From assembly GCA_017432025.1 (NCBI GenBank), contig JAFRJX010000008.1, positions 62,001 through 126,000 on the forward strand: a DNA stretch of 64,000 nucleotides, given 5' to 3'. This document shows positions 38,001 to 46,094 of this stretch, in pieces (the first letter of the stretch is position 1; each line of letters opens with the position of its first letter). The notes under the pieces were generated by a model. The model had not been told where the DNA came from, did no database searches, and saw only the letters and a program-made list of their open reading frames with translations. Both the position numbers and the translations under genes were made by a program. Origin of the DNA: Candidatus Saccharimonadota bacterium (GTDB taxonomy: Bacteria; Patescibacteriota; Saccharimonadia; Saccharimonadales; Saccharimonadaceae).

Positions 38001-38224
38001 TTGGCGCATTTAATGACTATGCGATTGATACAAATATAAGCGCTGGCCTCAGTAGAGCCTCTCTCGCATCGCTTGGCGAAGCAACGCAAGAATTATTGGT
38101 GGATGCCGAACAAACTCCGGTTCATGTGGTTGTAAAGGTTGGCGAAGATACACTCATAGATAGAATTGTTTCTGGCATTAATGATTTGAGCCAGCTAAGT
38201 AATAGATCCGTGATTAATGTTTAA
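35051..38224 (+). CDS. Tape measure protein
   Basis: The 1057-residue protein is the longest in the prophage. It starts with a coiled region (NEMQKTQKQLNTFSKSF), has an Ala-rich hydrophobic segment at about 45-65, a tape-measure domain at about 75-260 (YAVRRLDSLNRFPIVMQNLG), a Gly/Ser-rich linker at about 376-392, membrane-like segments around 540-650, and a C-terminal FKRMLGIASPSKVFAEFG motif typical of phage tape measures. It sets tail length and helps DNA delivery. It ends convergently, overlapping the next gene by 4 bases. Confidence 0.95.
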   Translation: MVTTVDELQVVIGANSEEFQNEMQKTQKQLNTFSKSFDGITAGMATAAVAAGNLIAKAVEKVVSTVSSNIDYAVRRLDSLNRFPIVMQNLGISTEDASNAINTLSEYTVNLPTTLNDAAEKVQYFTSSTNNVWQSIKIFEALNDAIVSGAQSADVQSTALYQWSQAIVRGSFDIEREFNAMVVANAKAVNEISERLLGAGKNFNDLWEALKNGTVTTYDMVNAMVYLDEHGVGGLESWSKRAQNSVAGIDTAITRFKTNIGKAVAVVASEIGWKNLYTFVNNVGDAIYKAGTYVAAFVRILKEAFAWISALFGGGSGSTADIVKETGSAADNTASMASGAAGTAEGLEDAAGAAKKLNKQLSAFDEMNVLREQDASGSGSGGSGGSGGGGAGGYNFDWDTSIVESAGDKIAKIVDKLKKKLKELFGEFDIEKIGKAIKRFVEDIKKFTEPLTRILSDIWNEYLRPLVNWTGNELLPAFLNALGGAINLVGTVIGTFWDKCLRPFIDDFLKPIAQWTGGVIVNVLNWIGDALRGLASNQGAVDAIAGSLKILLEAFISFKVVTAVSDAINIFGGALTALKGQASSVVTPMSSLAFAVGSSTNNYQMMAAATQMAGISVGSFGTTLKGVLDAVISPTTIAMLGLVAVMEAVQVITEYIKLKDMEAAAALAEYNAKVFNEEKAHAMVNDAIQAQLDLKDKLLGIQKDLADATLSLLDAQTAESASRKAAEIVAQKYNMTLEEAKEYVHSLDTVSGNLTETDLELTRAISELESKEGKLREAQDAVTKSKEAQTKASYDLGSEAWAEYAGQKALELQSMINEGRYMDVAAALEEVTNATITYTDENGKMCEITGEDMKNMADYLGDLMEDIDSDQGRAWSHAWESANYSTSNIRGALKNLGVDAKSYGSEIPAGISQGIQNGQSGVLGVIGSLGSNIMNTFKRMLGIASPSKVFAEFGGWIDKGLANGIENDATIVTDTVSDLAKDTFGAFNDYAIDTNISAGLSRASLASLGEATQELLVDAEQTPVHVVVKVGEDTLIDRIVSGINDLSQLSNRSVINV

Positions 38225-38676
38225 CGCTTGAAGATTTTGCCGCAGTTATGGCAATAGAATTGGACTTTCCGGCTATTGCCACCAAACATACCGGTAACTA
38301 ACCCTACGCCGGGGTTCATAGTCAATGCGCCACCAACCGCTGCTTTGCCAACCGAGAAGCTTTTCTGCTTTTGACCGATAGGTTCAATGTCTGTGCTATG
38401 GCATTTCGGGCATTGAGCCTTTTTTGGTACTTTGGCAGGCTTTGGCTGCTCTGGTGTGGGTGTATAATTTGCCATGTTCTCGTTATAGGTCTGAATCTGC
38501 TTCTTAGCATGGTCAATAGTGACATCTTTGAAGCTGAATCGTCCGGGGAATGCCTTGGACAATTTTTCGCTGCAGGATCCACACACTCGCCGACCTTCCA
38601 GCTTATTAAGTGATATATTCGACCATTTAAGCACTCGGCCACATAAAGGGCAGGTGTTGGATGTAGTATTAGCCAT
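38221..38676 (-). CDS. Zinc-ribbon protein (DUF4428-like), single reversed gene in the tail module
   Basis: The 151-residue protein has four Cys in two CxxC pairs (CPLCGRVLKWSNI, CGSCSEK), a linker, and a second zinc ribbon (CPKCHSTDIEP, FYCHNCGKIFKR). A Gly-rich hydrophobic stretch between them (AAVGGALTMNPGVGLVTGMFGG) may be a membrane hairpin. It is the only leftward gene between tape measure and lysis genes and has its own promoter (TGA-TATAAT, complement of 38717-38722), which marks it as a moron, perhaps expressed in the lysogen. Confidence 0.75.
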   Translation of the reverse strand: MANTTSNTCPLCGRVLKWSNISLNKLEGRRVCGSCSEKLSKAFPGRFSFKDVTIDHAKKQIQTYNENMANYTPTPEQPKPAKVPKKAQCPKCHSTDIEPIGQKQKSFSVGKAAVGGALTMNPGVGLVTGMFGGNSRKVQFYCHNCGKIFKR

Positions 38677-39008
38677 GTTTATTTTCCTTGTTTATTATTT
38701 GTGCAATCATAAGACAATTATATCACAAAAAAGGCCCTCGCAGTTGAGCACCTTTTTTGCCTAGGTAAGTATATCTTACCTCTTAATTATAACATACTTA
38801 ACCATTTTCGTAAAATGACGAAAAAGGTCATATAATTCCGTATTTTGCACATTTATTCCGAATTAATGCGAAAATTCACAAAAATCCGGAATAATCTGCG
38901 TTATTTTTCACATTTTTCCCATTTTGACCACTTGACCAAAATGATTATGTATGTGGAAATGTTACACTTCAAATTAGCCATGCGCTGCACTTCAAATTAG
39001 TCAGACAT
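38677..39008. other. Intergenic control region between the reversed zinc-ribbon gene and leader unit 4
   Basis: It holds the leftward promoter of the zinc-ribbon gene and a weak hairpin with T tail (to 38758). A 13-base direct repeat CACTTCAAATTAG occurs at 38965-38977 and 38988-39000, the second covering the -35 position of leader unit 4, so it may be an activator site. The AT-rich stretch between shows no ORF. Confidence 0.5.
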
Positions 39009-39057
39009 GGTAAAATAGAAGTAGACTAATTGCACTCCAACTTTGGAGTGTTTTTTG
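39008..39057 (+). promoter_or_regulatory. Leader unit 4: extended -10 promoter, GACTAATTGCAC box, intrinsic terminator
   Basis: TGG-TAAAAT (-10 at 39011-39016), GACTAATTGCAC (39024-39035), CACTCCAA (39033-39040) paired with TTGGAGTG (39043-39050; the innermost pairs may open), then TTTTTTG. Confidence 0.8.
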
Positions 39058-39090
39058 TTGTACGTTAGCTTACGAAAGGGGGTGAGCAAA

Positions 39091-39489
39091 TTGAAAAAGC
39101 AGAAGAAAAAACGTACGGCTATCAAACGGTCTACGGATTACCATCATCTGCTTTATCAGTAGCAGAAAAGGCATTGGAATCAGGGATACGCCAAAGCTCT
39201 CAGAGAACATTCATATATGGGGAAAATGATACCGAGGGATACACTGCATCGTGAGATTCATTCAAAGATCCATGACATACCTTGCCCGAATGGGAAAGAA
39301 TGCCGGATGGCTTTTGAGGAGCTTTGCCGCAGGGAGCGTCTTGGACTTATTGACCTCGAAAACGACACCGTAGAGCAACGCATTGATTTCCTGATCGAGA
39401 TGTGGAAGGACTTATGTCCTGCAACCGTAGCCATTCTCGAATGGCAGAAACAAGTCGTAAGCAAATATTATCGTAGGGGTGGCGAGTGA
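39091..39489 (+). pseudogene. Conserved phage protein interrupted by an in-frame amber codon
   Basis: A TTG start at 39091 follows a GGGGGTG ribosome binding site; an in-frame GTG lies at 39082. The frame reads through RSTDYHHLLYQ, hits TAG at 39160-39162, and continues QKRHWNQGYAKALREH into the region starting at ATG 39217 (MGKMIPRDTLHREIHSKIHD). Both halves look like one known family of uncharacterised phage/bacterial proteins. CAG-to-TAG would explain the stop. The part after 39217 could still be made by internal initiation, but its site is weak. Confidence 0.6.
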
Positions 39490-39504
39490 GTCGCCCCTTA
39501 TTTC

Positions 39505-39580
39505 AGGGGGTTAGCTCAGTTGGTAGAGCGCCATTGTGATACGATGGATGTCATTGGTTCGACTCCAATACCCCCTACCA
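39505..39580 (+). tRNA. tRNA-Ile (anticodon GAT), prophage-encoded
   Basis: Acceptor AGGGGGT/ACCCCCT, D-stem GCTC/GAGC, anticodon stem CCATT/GATGG with loop GTGATAC, T-arm ATTGG/CCAAT and an encoded CCA give a complete cloverleaf. Confidence 0.93.
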
Positions 39581-39639
39581 CCTAAATACACTCTATTCAA
39601 AAACAAACATGAGCCATTAATAAACTCCACACACTACTT

Positions 39640-39673
39640 AGCGAGAGACGATTCCCCCAAGTCTCTCGCTTTA
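39640..39673 (+). terminator. Terminator after tRNA-Ile
   Basis: AGCGAGAGAC (39640-39649) pairs perfectly with GTCTCTCGCT (39661-39670) and is followed by a T-rich tail. Confidence 0.85.
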
Positions 39674-39722
39674 TTATCTCCCTTATGCTATAATTAGGCT
39701 GTTAGTGCCTCGTCCATGATTG

Positions 39723-39776
39723 TGATATAATTAAGTTAGACTGATTGCACTTCTGCTAGAGCAGAGGTGTTTTTTG
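39723..39776 (+). promoter_or_regulatory. Leader unit 5: extended -10 promoter, GACTGATTGCAC box, intrinsic terminator
   Basis: TGA-TATAAT (-10 at 39726-39731), GACTGATTGCAC (39739-39750), CACTTCTGC (39748-39756) paired with GCAGAGGTG (39761-39769, one G-U) around TAGA, then TTTTTTG. It precedes the lysis and baseplate genes. Confidence 0.85.
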
Positions 39777-39802
39777 TTACCAGCCTAACGAAAGGAGCTT
39801 CT

Positions 39803-40045
39803 ATGGCCAATATACAACCAATCAAAACAAGTCTCACAGTTCAGAGGAAACTGTCGCTTGCAGCAGGTATCCTATCCGCTATTGCGACATTTGTCTCATT
39901 AATCTCGAAAACGTGGGGTTTCGCAGGCGTAGGAGAACAGATCGTAACAACTTTCCTTGCTGCTAACACCGTGATTAATATGTACTTCTTCGGCTCAACC
40001 AGCCAAAAGATTACGGAGGATAAGAAAGATGAAGGCAGTAAGTAA
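39803..40045 (+). CDS. Holin-like protein, 80 aa
   Basis: ATG 39803 has AAAGGAG upstream. The protein has two hydrophobic helices (about 18-34 and 44-62) and a charged C-terminus, the size and topology of a phage holin. It overlaps the endolysin gene by 17 bases. It would permeabilise the membrane at lysis; the endolysin has its own membrane anchor, so the holin could act as a pinholin-type trigger. Confidence 0.75.
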   Translation: MANIQPIKTSLTVQRKLSLAAGILSAIATFVSLISKTWGFAGVGEQIVTTFLAANTVINMYFFGSTSQKITEDKKDEGSK

Positions 40046-40949
40046 GTTTATCAGACGAAATCTACATTGGTTTATCGTGGGAGGAGTATCAATCCTCTGC
40101 GCTTTGTTTATAATCTTTGGTCACACATCGGAGAATGGGCAATACCGGACTCTCGATGGCAATGACGCGCAGATTCCAGAAGCAACCACCAAGTTCATAG
40201 AAGATGCAGAAGCGGCCATGTACCGCATTATGAATGAAGATAGGCCAACCGATGAAGCTACTATGCAAGAGGCTGACGAAGCTACCGGTCAAGGTGGTTC
40301 AGTCACGCTGGAAACCGTAAAGAGCCGGAGAAAACCGGATGGCGATACAGATAATGGGAATGGTTGGCAATGTTCCAAATATACCGCTTATCTGGCCACA
40401 GGAAAGAAGGATTATTCGTCCGCTCATCCTGATTACGGACCGCGAAACGGAAAAGATATTGCCGCTTGGCTTGTGAATAACTACGGTTGGAAGTATATTG
40501 ACACGCCTATTGAGGGCGCGATTGGTTCTGGTGGGTTTAATACTCAATACGGCCACACAGCCATGTATCTCTACTCTACCGGAACAAATACTGCAATGGT
40601 GAACGATGCGAATTATGTGCCGCTTACAGTCGCAACGCACAATATGAATATTAGCGGCTGGGTATGGGTTGTGCCGGGTGATTATACTCCGGATCCAGAA
40701 CCAACGCCAACGCCAACTCCGACACCTACACCTGAACCAACGCCGGTTTCTGGTGATATAACCTATGTCGTAAGGATTGGTGATACATTGGGCGGAATCA
40801 TTCGCAGCAACGGATATACTGGGAACAGATTATTCGGAGACGATGGTTTAGCACAGGCTATTGCAGAGAAGAATAACATCCCGAATCGTGGGCTGATTTA
40901 TCCGAATCAGACCATTATTCTTTACCGAAACCTAATGAATTCATATTAG
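40029..40949 (+). CDS. Endolysin: signal-anchor, CHAP amidase/endopeptidase and LysM
   Basis: Residues 13-31 form an N-terminal membrane anchor. A CHAP domain (about 105-218) has the catalytic Cys115 in GWQCSKYTAY and His176 in QYGHTAMY. A Pro-Thr-rich linker (about 220-239) leads to a LysM peptidoglycan-binding domain (about 243-302, YVVRIGDTLGGIIRSNGY). The anchor implies Sec-dependent export followed by activation, as in SAR endolysins. It ends with TAG. Confidence 0.92.
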   Translation: MKAVSKFIRRNLHWFIVGGVSILCALFIIFGHTSENGQYRTLDGNDAQIPEATTKFIEDAEAAMYRIMNEDRPTDEATMQEADEATGQGGSVTLETVKSRRKPDGDTDNGNGWQCSKYTAYLATGKKDYSSAHPDYGPRNGKDIAAWLVNNYGWKYIDTPIEGAIGSGGFNTQYGHTAMYLYSTGTNTAMVNDANYVPLTVATHNMNISGWVWVVPGDYTPDPEPTPTPTPTPTPEPTPVSGDITYVVRIGDTLGGIIRSNGYTGNRLFGDDGLAQAIAEKNNIPNRGLIYPNQTIILYRNLMNSY

Positions 40950-40972
40950 CGGAGGGGCGATGAAAGGATTAT

Positions 40973-41050
40973 ATGAAATTTCTACACAGAGCAAAACAAC
41001 GGAACAAGCTTCCGGCTGGTTTGCGCTACATCAAAATACCGATAAAATAA
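40973..41050 (+). CDS. Possible small basic ORF, 25 aa
   Basis: ATG 40973 has AAAGGA at a suitable distance and encodes MKFLHRAKQRNKLPAG and 9 further residues. An alternative frame from ATG 40960 (GGAGG upstream) gives 37 residues and overlaps the next gene. Only one can be real, and neither is recognised. Confidence 0.35.
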   Translation: MKFLHRAKQRNKLPAGLRYIKIPIK

Positions 41051-41062
41051 GGAGGATTAATA

Positions 41063-41437
41063 ATGGCATTTAGTGGAACGCTGTTGACGATTGGAAGCAC
41101 AGCAATTTCTGGACTAAGGTCGTATTCTGTCCAATACAACAAGCTTTGGAAGGATGCGGAACGCAACATGGCCGGCAATATCTCGGCCAGCTTAATCGGA
41201 GTATTCCCGAAATTGTTGCTCACATTCAGGGATGGGCTTACAGAAAATGAAGTTTCCAGTATTGCTGCATTACTTAATCAAGATTATTTCTCGGTTACAT
41301 ATTTCGATCCACAGAGCAAGGCAACCAAGACCGCCAATTATTACGCCGGCGATTATGAGTTGCCAATGCTTGATAAGGCAAGAGGGCTGTATAAGTCCTT
41401 CAGTGTGAACTTAATCCCAGTGAGTAAGAGGGTATAG
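41063..41437 (+). CDS. Phage tail protein, 124 aa (DUF6711-like)
   Basis: It is preceded by AAGGAGG. The beta-rich protein (LTIGSTAISGLRSYSVQYNKL, YYAGDYELPMLDK) resembles small baseplate-associated proteins located just before the large tail proteins in Gram-positive siphophages. It ends with TAG two bases before the next gene, showing tight coupling. Confidence 0.65.
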   Translation: MAFSGTLLTIGSTAISGLRSYSVQYNKLWKDAERNMAGNISASLIGVFPKLLLTFRDGLTENEVSSIAALLNQDYFSVTYFDPQSKATKTANYYAGDYELPMLDKARGLYKSFSVNLIPVSKRV

Positions 41438-41438
41438 C

Positions 41439-43415
41439 ATGATTAATGTATCAGATAGCTTTAAGACAGCCGCAACCGCTCCAGTAAAGAGAGTTTCGGC
41501 GAGCATAGTAGTAGATCCATTTGGCGGCAGCCCTGTAACGATTTCTGATACAGACAATCTTATTTCGTTCTCTCTCGAAAGTACCGGTGAACTATTTGGC
41601 TCTGTAGCCACAGTCGCAACGGTCAAGTTACTGGGTTCAGACTATGATTTAATTGGCAAGACAATTCAAATTACTTACAGCCTGCTCATTGGTAATGACA
41701 GCTATGAGCAGATTGATTATGGGTATTTCACAGTGACCGAGGCACCGACCAAGAAGGGCTCCGAAACAACGACCATCAAAGCCATTGGCAAAATGAGCGA
41801 GATGCAGAATGTTGGTTACGAGGCGAATATTACCTACCCGATTACCATTGCGAATTTGGCGGCTGCGATTGGTGATAGGTTCGGGCTAACAGTGGCGGAT
41901 ATGACCACGCTGCCGAACTACAGCTACACAATTCAAGAAGATTTATATTCCAATATCTCGTCCGAGAACTACCGCAACATTTTAGCCGAGATTGCAGGCG
42001 CAACGGCTTCTATGGCCATTGTAGACAACCGTACTCAACAGATTATATTCAGACCGCATCAAACGACAGTTCAAGGCTCACTCGATTACGAGAAACTGAA
42101 ATCATTGACTGTGAGCTCACACTATGGCCCAGTGAACTCCGTAGTGCTCGCTCGCTTACCACAAGAGGATAATATTGCCGTTACTGACCAGCAAAGCGTA
42201 GAGGACAACGGTTTGACCGAAGTCAAGCTCGCTAACAATGAAATCATGGACGATGACCGCACAGCGTTTATCAGCAACCTACTCACAGCCGTAGATGGCA
42301 TTGAGTGGACCGGCTTTGAAGCTACAACGGTTGGTCTCGGCTGGTATGAATGTGGAGATCGCCTTGAGTTTGAAGATGATCAAGGCAACCAAGTCGAAGG
42401 CATAGTCACCTACCACAAAATCACAGTGGACGGCGGAATTAAGGAAGAACTCAAAGGCGTTACTCCGGAAGAAAGCACGACAGATTACGCGCTGGCCGGT
42501 GGTGTTATGAAAACCATCTACAATACCGAGATTAAGGTAGACAAGCAGAACCAAGAAATCCGCTCAATCGTAGAGGAACAGACCAGCTTTGAGAACCAAA
42601 CCAACTCTAATTTTACGAATATCACACAAAATATTACTTCAGTAGTTACCAGCGTGCAGAATTCCGGTGGTAATAACTTGATAAAAAACTCGGCTTTCTA
42701 TCAAGTAGACTCCGATAACTTACCACTTTATTGGACATTATCAGGCGGCGGAACGTGGTCGGCGATACCCTCAGCGGATGCGAGTGCGAATGGTTCGCTC
42801 TCCGGCCAAGTAATCCAGCTGGCCAACAAAACTATTTCTCAGGTAATCACAGTAAAACCGGACGATGATAGCATCGCAGAAGCGAGCAAGACCTACTATT
42901 CGTTCTCATGCAGGATCAAAAAGACCGCTGTGGGCTCTGCAACCATTGCTTTGACGGATGGAACGCAGGAGGGCGTTTGGACTATTTCACTCGGCAATAA
43001 TGAGTCCTCAAATTACGGAGAGTTCGCTATAGAAGCTATTCTGCCGCACTCCACAGAACTTACTTTGACCGTTACGGCTTCAAATGATAATGGCATCGAA
43101 TTCTATGTGACTGACATGATGCTCGCAGTTGGTAATTATCGCAGCCAATGGACGCAGGCTAACGGCGAATTCTCAAACTCACAGGTGCAAATCAACATAG
43201 ATGGTGTGACCGTCAAGAATAACAACTTGGCTGGATCATACACGAGACAGACTTCGCAGGCCGTTGAGGTATTCAAGAATAATCAGCTTGCCGCAATGGT
43301 GAGTTCCGATGAGGTATCAGCGAACACAGGTGCATTCAAAGACGAAATTGACATGCCACCGATTAAAATTGTAGCCCAAACAGATGGCTGGGCATTCGTA
43401 AAGAAGGAGAGTTAA
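41439..43415 (+). CDS. Tail-tip/baseplate protein, 658 aa
   Basis: The N-terminal 340 residues resemble the hub part of tail-associated proteins (FGSVATVATVKLLGSDYDLIGK; QEDLYSNISSENYRNILAEIAGA). A coiled region (about 370-410) is followed by a carbohydrate-binding-module-like beta domain (about 412-570, GGNNLIKNSAFYQVDSDNLPLYW). The arrangement suggests a baseplate hub carrying a surface-binding module. Exact homology to Dit or Tal is not certain. Confidence 0.75.
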   Translation: MINVSDSFKTAATAPVKRVSASIVVDPFGGSPVTISDTDNLISFSLESTGELFGSVATVATVKLLGSDYDLIGKTIQITYSLLIGNDSYEQIDYGYFTVTEAPTKKGSETTTIKAIGKMSEMQNVGYEANITYPITIANLAAAIGDRFGLTVADMTTLPNYSYTIQEDLYSNISSENYRNILAEIAGATASMAIVDNRTQQIIFRPHQTTVQGSLDYEKLKSLTVSSHYGPVNSVVLARLPQEDNIAVTDQQSVEDNGLTEVKLANNEIMDDDRTAFISNLLTAVDGIEWTGFEATTVGLGWYECGDRLEFEDDQGNQVEGIVTYHKITVDGGIKEELKGVTPEESTTDYALAGGVMKTIYNTEIKVDKQNQEIRSIVEEQTSFENQTNSNFTNITQNITSVVTSVQNSGGNNLIKNSAFYQVDSDNLPLYWTLSGGGTWSAIPSADASANGSLSGQVIQLANKTISQVITVKPDDDSIAEASKTYYSFSCRIKKTAVGSATIALTDGTQEGVWTISLGNNESSNYGEFAIEAILPHSTELTLTVTASNDNGIEFYVTDMMLAVGNYRSQWTQANGEFSNSQVQINIDGVTVKNNNLAGSYTRQTSQAVEVFKNNQLAAMVSSDEVSANTGAFKDEIDMPPIKIVAQTDGWAFVKKES

Positions 43416-43416
43416 T

Positions 43417-45348
43417 ATGTCGACAGGATTAGGCGTTTTAGCGATTAGCAATACCTCCACATACATTCAGGGTGGTATTGATACATGGATTACTGATAAT
43501 GGTTCGTCAAAGACCGTTGATTGTTATCTCTACTTCCGTAGGACGAATACTTATTCTGGTCAGACTTATTCCTCGAGCACAGCTATGACTGTCACGATTG
43601 ACGGAACTTCGGCTTCGGCGACATCCGCTACGAGCATTCCGGGTTATAACAACGACTGGCAAGGTTGGTATGCACATTGCTCCAAGACGTTTACTGGAGA
43701 CTCGCGCACGATTACGATTAGCTGGTCATCGTCTGGCGTAGGTGCCTACTTCAATGGTTCCGGTTCAACAACGATTACAGTGCCGGCTTCATATACGGAT
43801 CCATCTACACCTTCAGTTACGGTGAAATCAAAGACTTACAACTCGGCTACATTCGGCGTAAGTATCAGCTCGTATGGTAATCCGTCCAGCGTATCCGGTA
43901 GATATATCGAAGCAGCAATTCTCGCTCAGAACTCATACGGTAACAGTTACCGGTATGCCATATCGAAGAATACAACCTCAGCCACAATTACGGTCAATAA
44001 CTCGTCAAGTACAGGTTCAACAGCGCTCACTATCCAAGGCAACAAGAAATACTGGTATGGTGGTTACGCATCAAATACGCAGCGCAATAAATCCACAGTT
44101 ACCGGCACGCTTTACTTACCATGTCCGCCACTCTCTGCACTCTCACTTTCTTCGCAAGCGTATGCGACCTACAATACCGTAAATGCTGTGCTTTCATATA
44201 CTCGCCAAACAGATGGTGGCGCAGAAACGAGAACCGGTAAATATCGCTACACAACGGACGGTGGAACTTCATATACCGACTGGACTTCATTCGGCACCGT
44301 ATCGAATACTACGGGCACCTTTACCGTTACGCTGCCAACCTCAAAGACGGTTACTTTGCAAGCTCGGTTAGATACTCCGAATGGTGGAGCGAGTGAAACC
44401 AAATCTGTCACGTTCACGACCAAGACAACTCACACTGCACCTAATTTCTCGAATTTCACCTACGAAGATGTAAATTCAACCGCAGTGAGCGTTTCTGGCA
44501 ATAACCAAGTATTCATTCAAAGCCAATCGCAACCAAAGGTTACTATTTCAACCGCAAATAAGGCCACAGCAAACGATGGAGCGACAATTACCGGCTATAC
44601 GGCATCATTGAACGCTCAGTCCATTCAGATTGCTTACAGCTCGTCTGCGGCGGTCTCAGGCACATTTTCTAATAAGACTCCAACCGCTTCCGGAACTCTC
44701 GCATTGTCTGTGGCGGCCAACGACTCATTGAGCCTCGCAAAGACCGTAAGTAAGAATGTGACGGTGGTTCCATGGTCAGCGCCGACCATTACCGCAAGTG
44801 CTACTCGTGTGAACAACTTCGAGTCACAAACCACGCTCGCAATCAGTGGTACATATTCGCAAGTCAAAGTTAGCAATGTCGTGAAGAATACGCTCGCAGT
44901 TGCTTACAGATACAAGAAATCAACCGACTCGTCATGGGGAAGCTGGACGAACAGGCCAGTCACCATCAGTGGTTCATCATTCCAAGCAACCGATTTGGTG
45001 CTAAGTTTCGATAATGAGAAGCAGTGGGATATTCAAGTACGCGCTGTGGATGCCTTCACGACTACAACCGTTTCAATTACATTAAGCGTAGGTAAGCCGA
45101 TATTCTTCATTAGCTCAAACAACAAGTGTAGCATTAATCGGAAACCTACCAATTCGGCTGCCGATTTGGACGTGAATGGCTTGATTTATTCGCAAGACCA
45201 GCCAGTAATGGCCTCACACGTGGGAATGATCATATTTAGCAAAACATTGACCACTGCGGCTGACGTACGCGCGATATACGGCGGTTATTGGACTTCGGAC
45301 AGTAGTTTTTCGGCTTCCGGCGTTTATTGCTGGCGTAGGACTTCATGA
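43417..45348 (+). CDS. Tail fibre/minor structural protein, 643 aa (DUF859-like)
   Basis: A Ser/Thr-rich, beta-rich protein with several fibronectin- or Ig-like modules. The N-terminal region (YIQGGIDTWITDNGSSKTVDCYLYFRR) and C-terminal tail (NNKCSINRKPTNSAADLDVNGLIYSQ) resemble DUF859 siphophage structural proteins. It is a second potential receptor-binding protein beside the DGR target. It ends overlapping the convergent MazG gene by 6 bases with no visible terminator. Confidence 0.75.
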   Translation: MSTGLGVLAISNTSTYIQGGIDTWITDNGSSKTVDCYLYFRRTNTYSGQTYSSSTAMTVTIDGTSASATSATSIPGYNNDWQGWYAHCSKTFTGDSRTITISWSSSGVGAYFNGSGSTTITVPASYTDPSTPSVTVKSKTYNSATFGVSISSYGNPSSVSGRYIEAAILAQNSYGNSYRYAISKNTTSATITVNNSSSTGSTALTIQGNKKYWYGGYASNTQRNKSTVTGTLYLPCPPLSALSLSSQAYATYNTVNAVLSYTRQTDGGAETRTGKYRYTTDGGTSYTDWTSFGTVSNTTGTFTVTLPTSKTVTLQARLDTPNGGASETKSVTFTTKTTHTAPNFSNFTYEDVNSTAVSVSGNNQVFIQSQSQPKVTISTANKATANDGATITGYTASLNAQSIQIAYSSSAAVSGTFSNKTPTASGTLALSVAANDSLSLAKTVSKNVTVVPWSAPTITASATRVNNFESQTTLAISGTYSQVKVSNVVKNTLAVAYRYKKSTDSSWGSWTNRPVTISGSSFQATDLVLSFDNEKQWDIQVRAVDAFTTTTVSITLSVGKPIFFISSNNKCSINRKPTNSAADLDVNGLIYSQDQPVMASHVGMIIFSKTLTTAADVRAIYGGYWTSDSSFSASGVYCWRRTS

Positions 45349-45663
45349 TTCTTTGACGAAGCTACCCTCAACCACTTTGCCTTTACGATTGCGAATCGTT
45401 TGGTAAGCCATGTTGATACACTCGGATAAGTCGAGGCCAAGATGATGCGCCATACCTACCAATGTGACAAATGTATCACCGATTGCGTCTTTCATTTCAT
45501 CGGTGTCTTTATTGCCGCGCGTTAGTTCGTGGGCCATCTCTCCGACTTCCTCGTTCAGCTTTGCGTACTGCATGATTGGATCCTTCAGGCCTTTCTCCTC
45601 AAACCATGCATTAATTCTGACTGTAAGGTCATTAATATCGTAATCTAAAAACATTGGGTTCAT
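45343..45663 (-). CDS. MazG-like NTP pyrophosphohydrolase, prophage-encoded
   Basis: ATG 45663 has AAAGGAGA upstream. The 106-residue helical protein has EExxE at 38-42 and Asp59/Asp63 in DEMKDAIGDTFVTLVGMA, the MazG/dUTPase-like metal site. Phages use such enzymes to tune nucleotide or alarmone pools. It is the last gene of the leftward early operon. Confidence 0.85.
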   Translation of the reverse strand: MNPMFLDYDINDLTVRINAWFEEKGLKDPIMQYAKLNEEVGEMAHELTRGNKDTDEMKDAIGDTFVTLVGMAHHLGLDLSECINMAYQTIRNRKGKVVEGSFVKES

Positions 45664-45683
45664 TGTTTCTCCTTTTATATGTA

Positions 45684-45773
45684 TTAAAACACTCCTGTCG
45701 CATAAAGCATTATTGCCATACATAATGCAAAGCCAAAGATAAAACCAATTATGGCCGCGTCCATTTTACTCAT
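45684..45773 (-). CDS. Small membrane protein, 29 aa
   Basis: The ORF encodes one hydrophobic helix (AAIIGFIFGFALCMAIMLYA). It overlaps the preceding gene by 8 bases, with TTAGGA before its ATG. The tight overlap in an operon supports it being real. Confidence 0.55.
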   Translation of the reverse strand: MSKMDAAIIGFIFGFALCMAIMLYATGVF

Positions 45774-45966
45774 TTCCTAACCCCCTTATTTGTTGGTAAG
45801 CTTCCCAGCAATACTTTGCGCAGAAGTGCCGGCCATGATTAACGACTATTTTGCGGTCTTGCCGGCGAGCTTCACGAAGCGCGTCTGTTTTATTCTCAAT
45901 ATCCGGAAACTCTGCGATAAGTTGGCCGCAGTAGTCACAAGTGATTTGAGTAATTTTATTAATCAT
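45766..45966 (-). CDS. Small zinc-finger-like protein, 66 aa
   Basis: CDYCGQ near the start and HFCAKYCWEA near the end supply Cys and His ligands for one zinc site. It lies in the early operon with 4- and 8-base overlaps to its neighbours. Function unknown. Confidence 0.65.
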   Translation of the reverse strand: MINKITQITCDYCGQLIAEFPDIENKTDALREARRQDRKIVVNHGRHFCAKYCWEAYQQIRGLGNE

Positions 45967-46094
45967 TTTTTGCCCTTCAACTTCTTGTCAATATCTTTGC
46001 TAAGTTTCAGATACCATGGATCTTCCGTCTTTTCATAGAAGTAATCGACAAGAGCCTGTATTGTCTCAAGGCTTTGGCGCTCTTTAAGCAGCAT
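45963..46094 (-). CDS. Small phage protein, 43 aa
   Basis: ATG 46094 has AAAGGAGA upstream, which fixes the start. The product is helical and basic at the end (SKDIDKKLKGKK). It overlaps the preceding gene by 11 bases. No family recognised. Confidence 0.55.
   Translation of the reverse strand: MLLKERQSLETIQALVDYFYEKTEDPWYLKLSKDIDKKLKGKK

Noticed and set aside
39160..39162. Global recoding of TAG as Gln in the phage
   Set aside because: Several intact prophage genes end with TAG (avd, the connector at 32801, endolysin, 41437), and no suppressor tRNA is seen.
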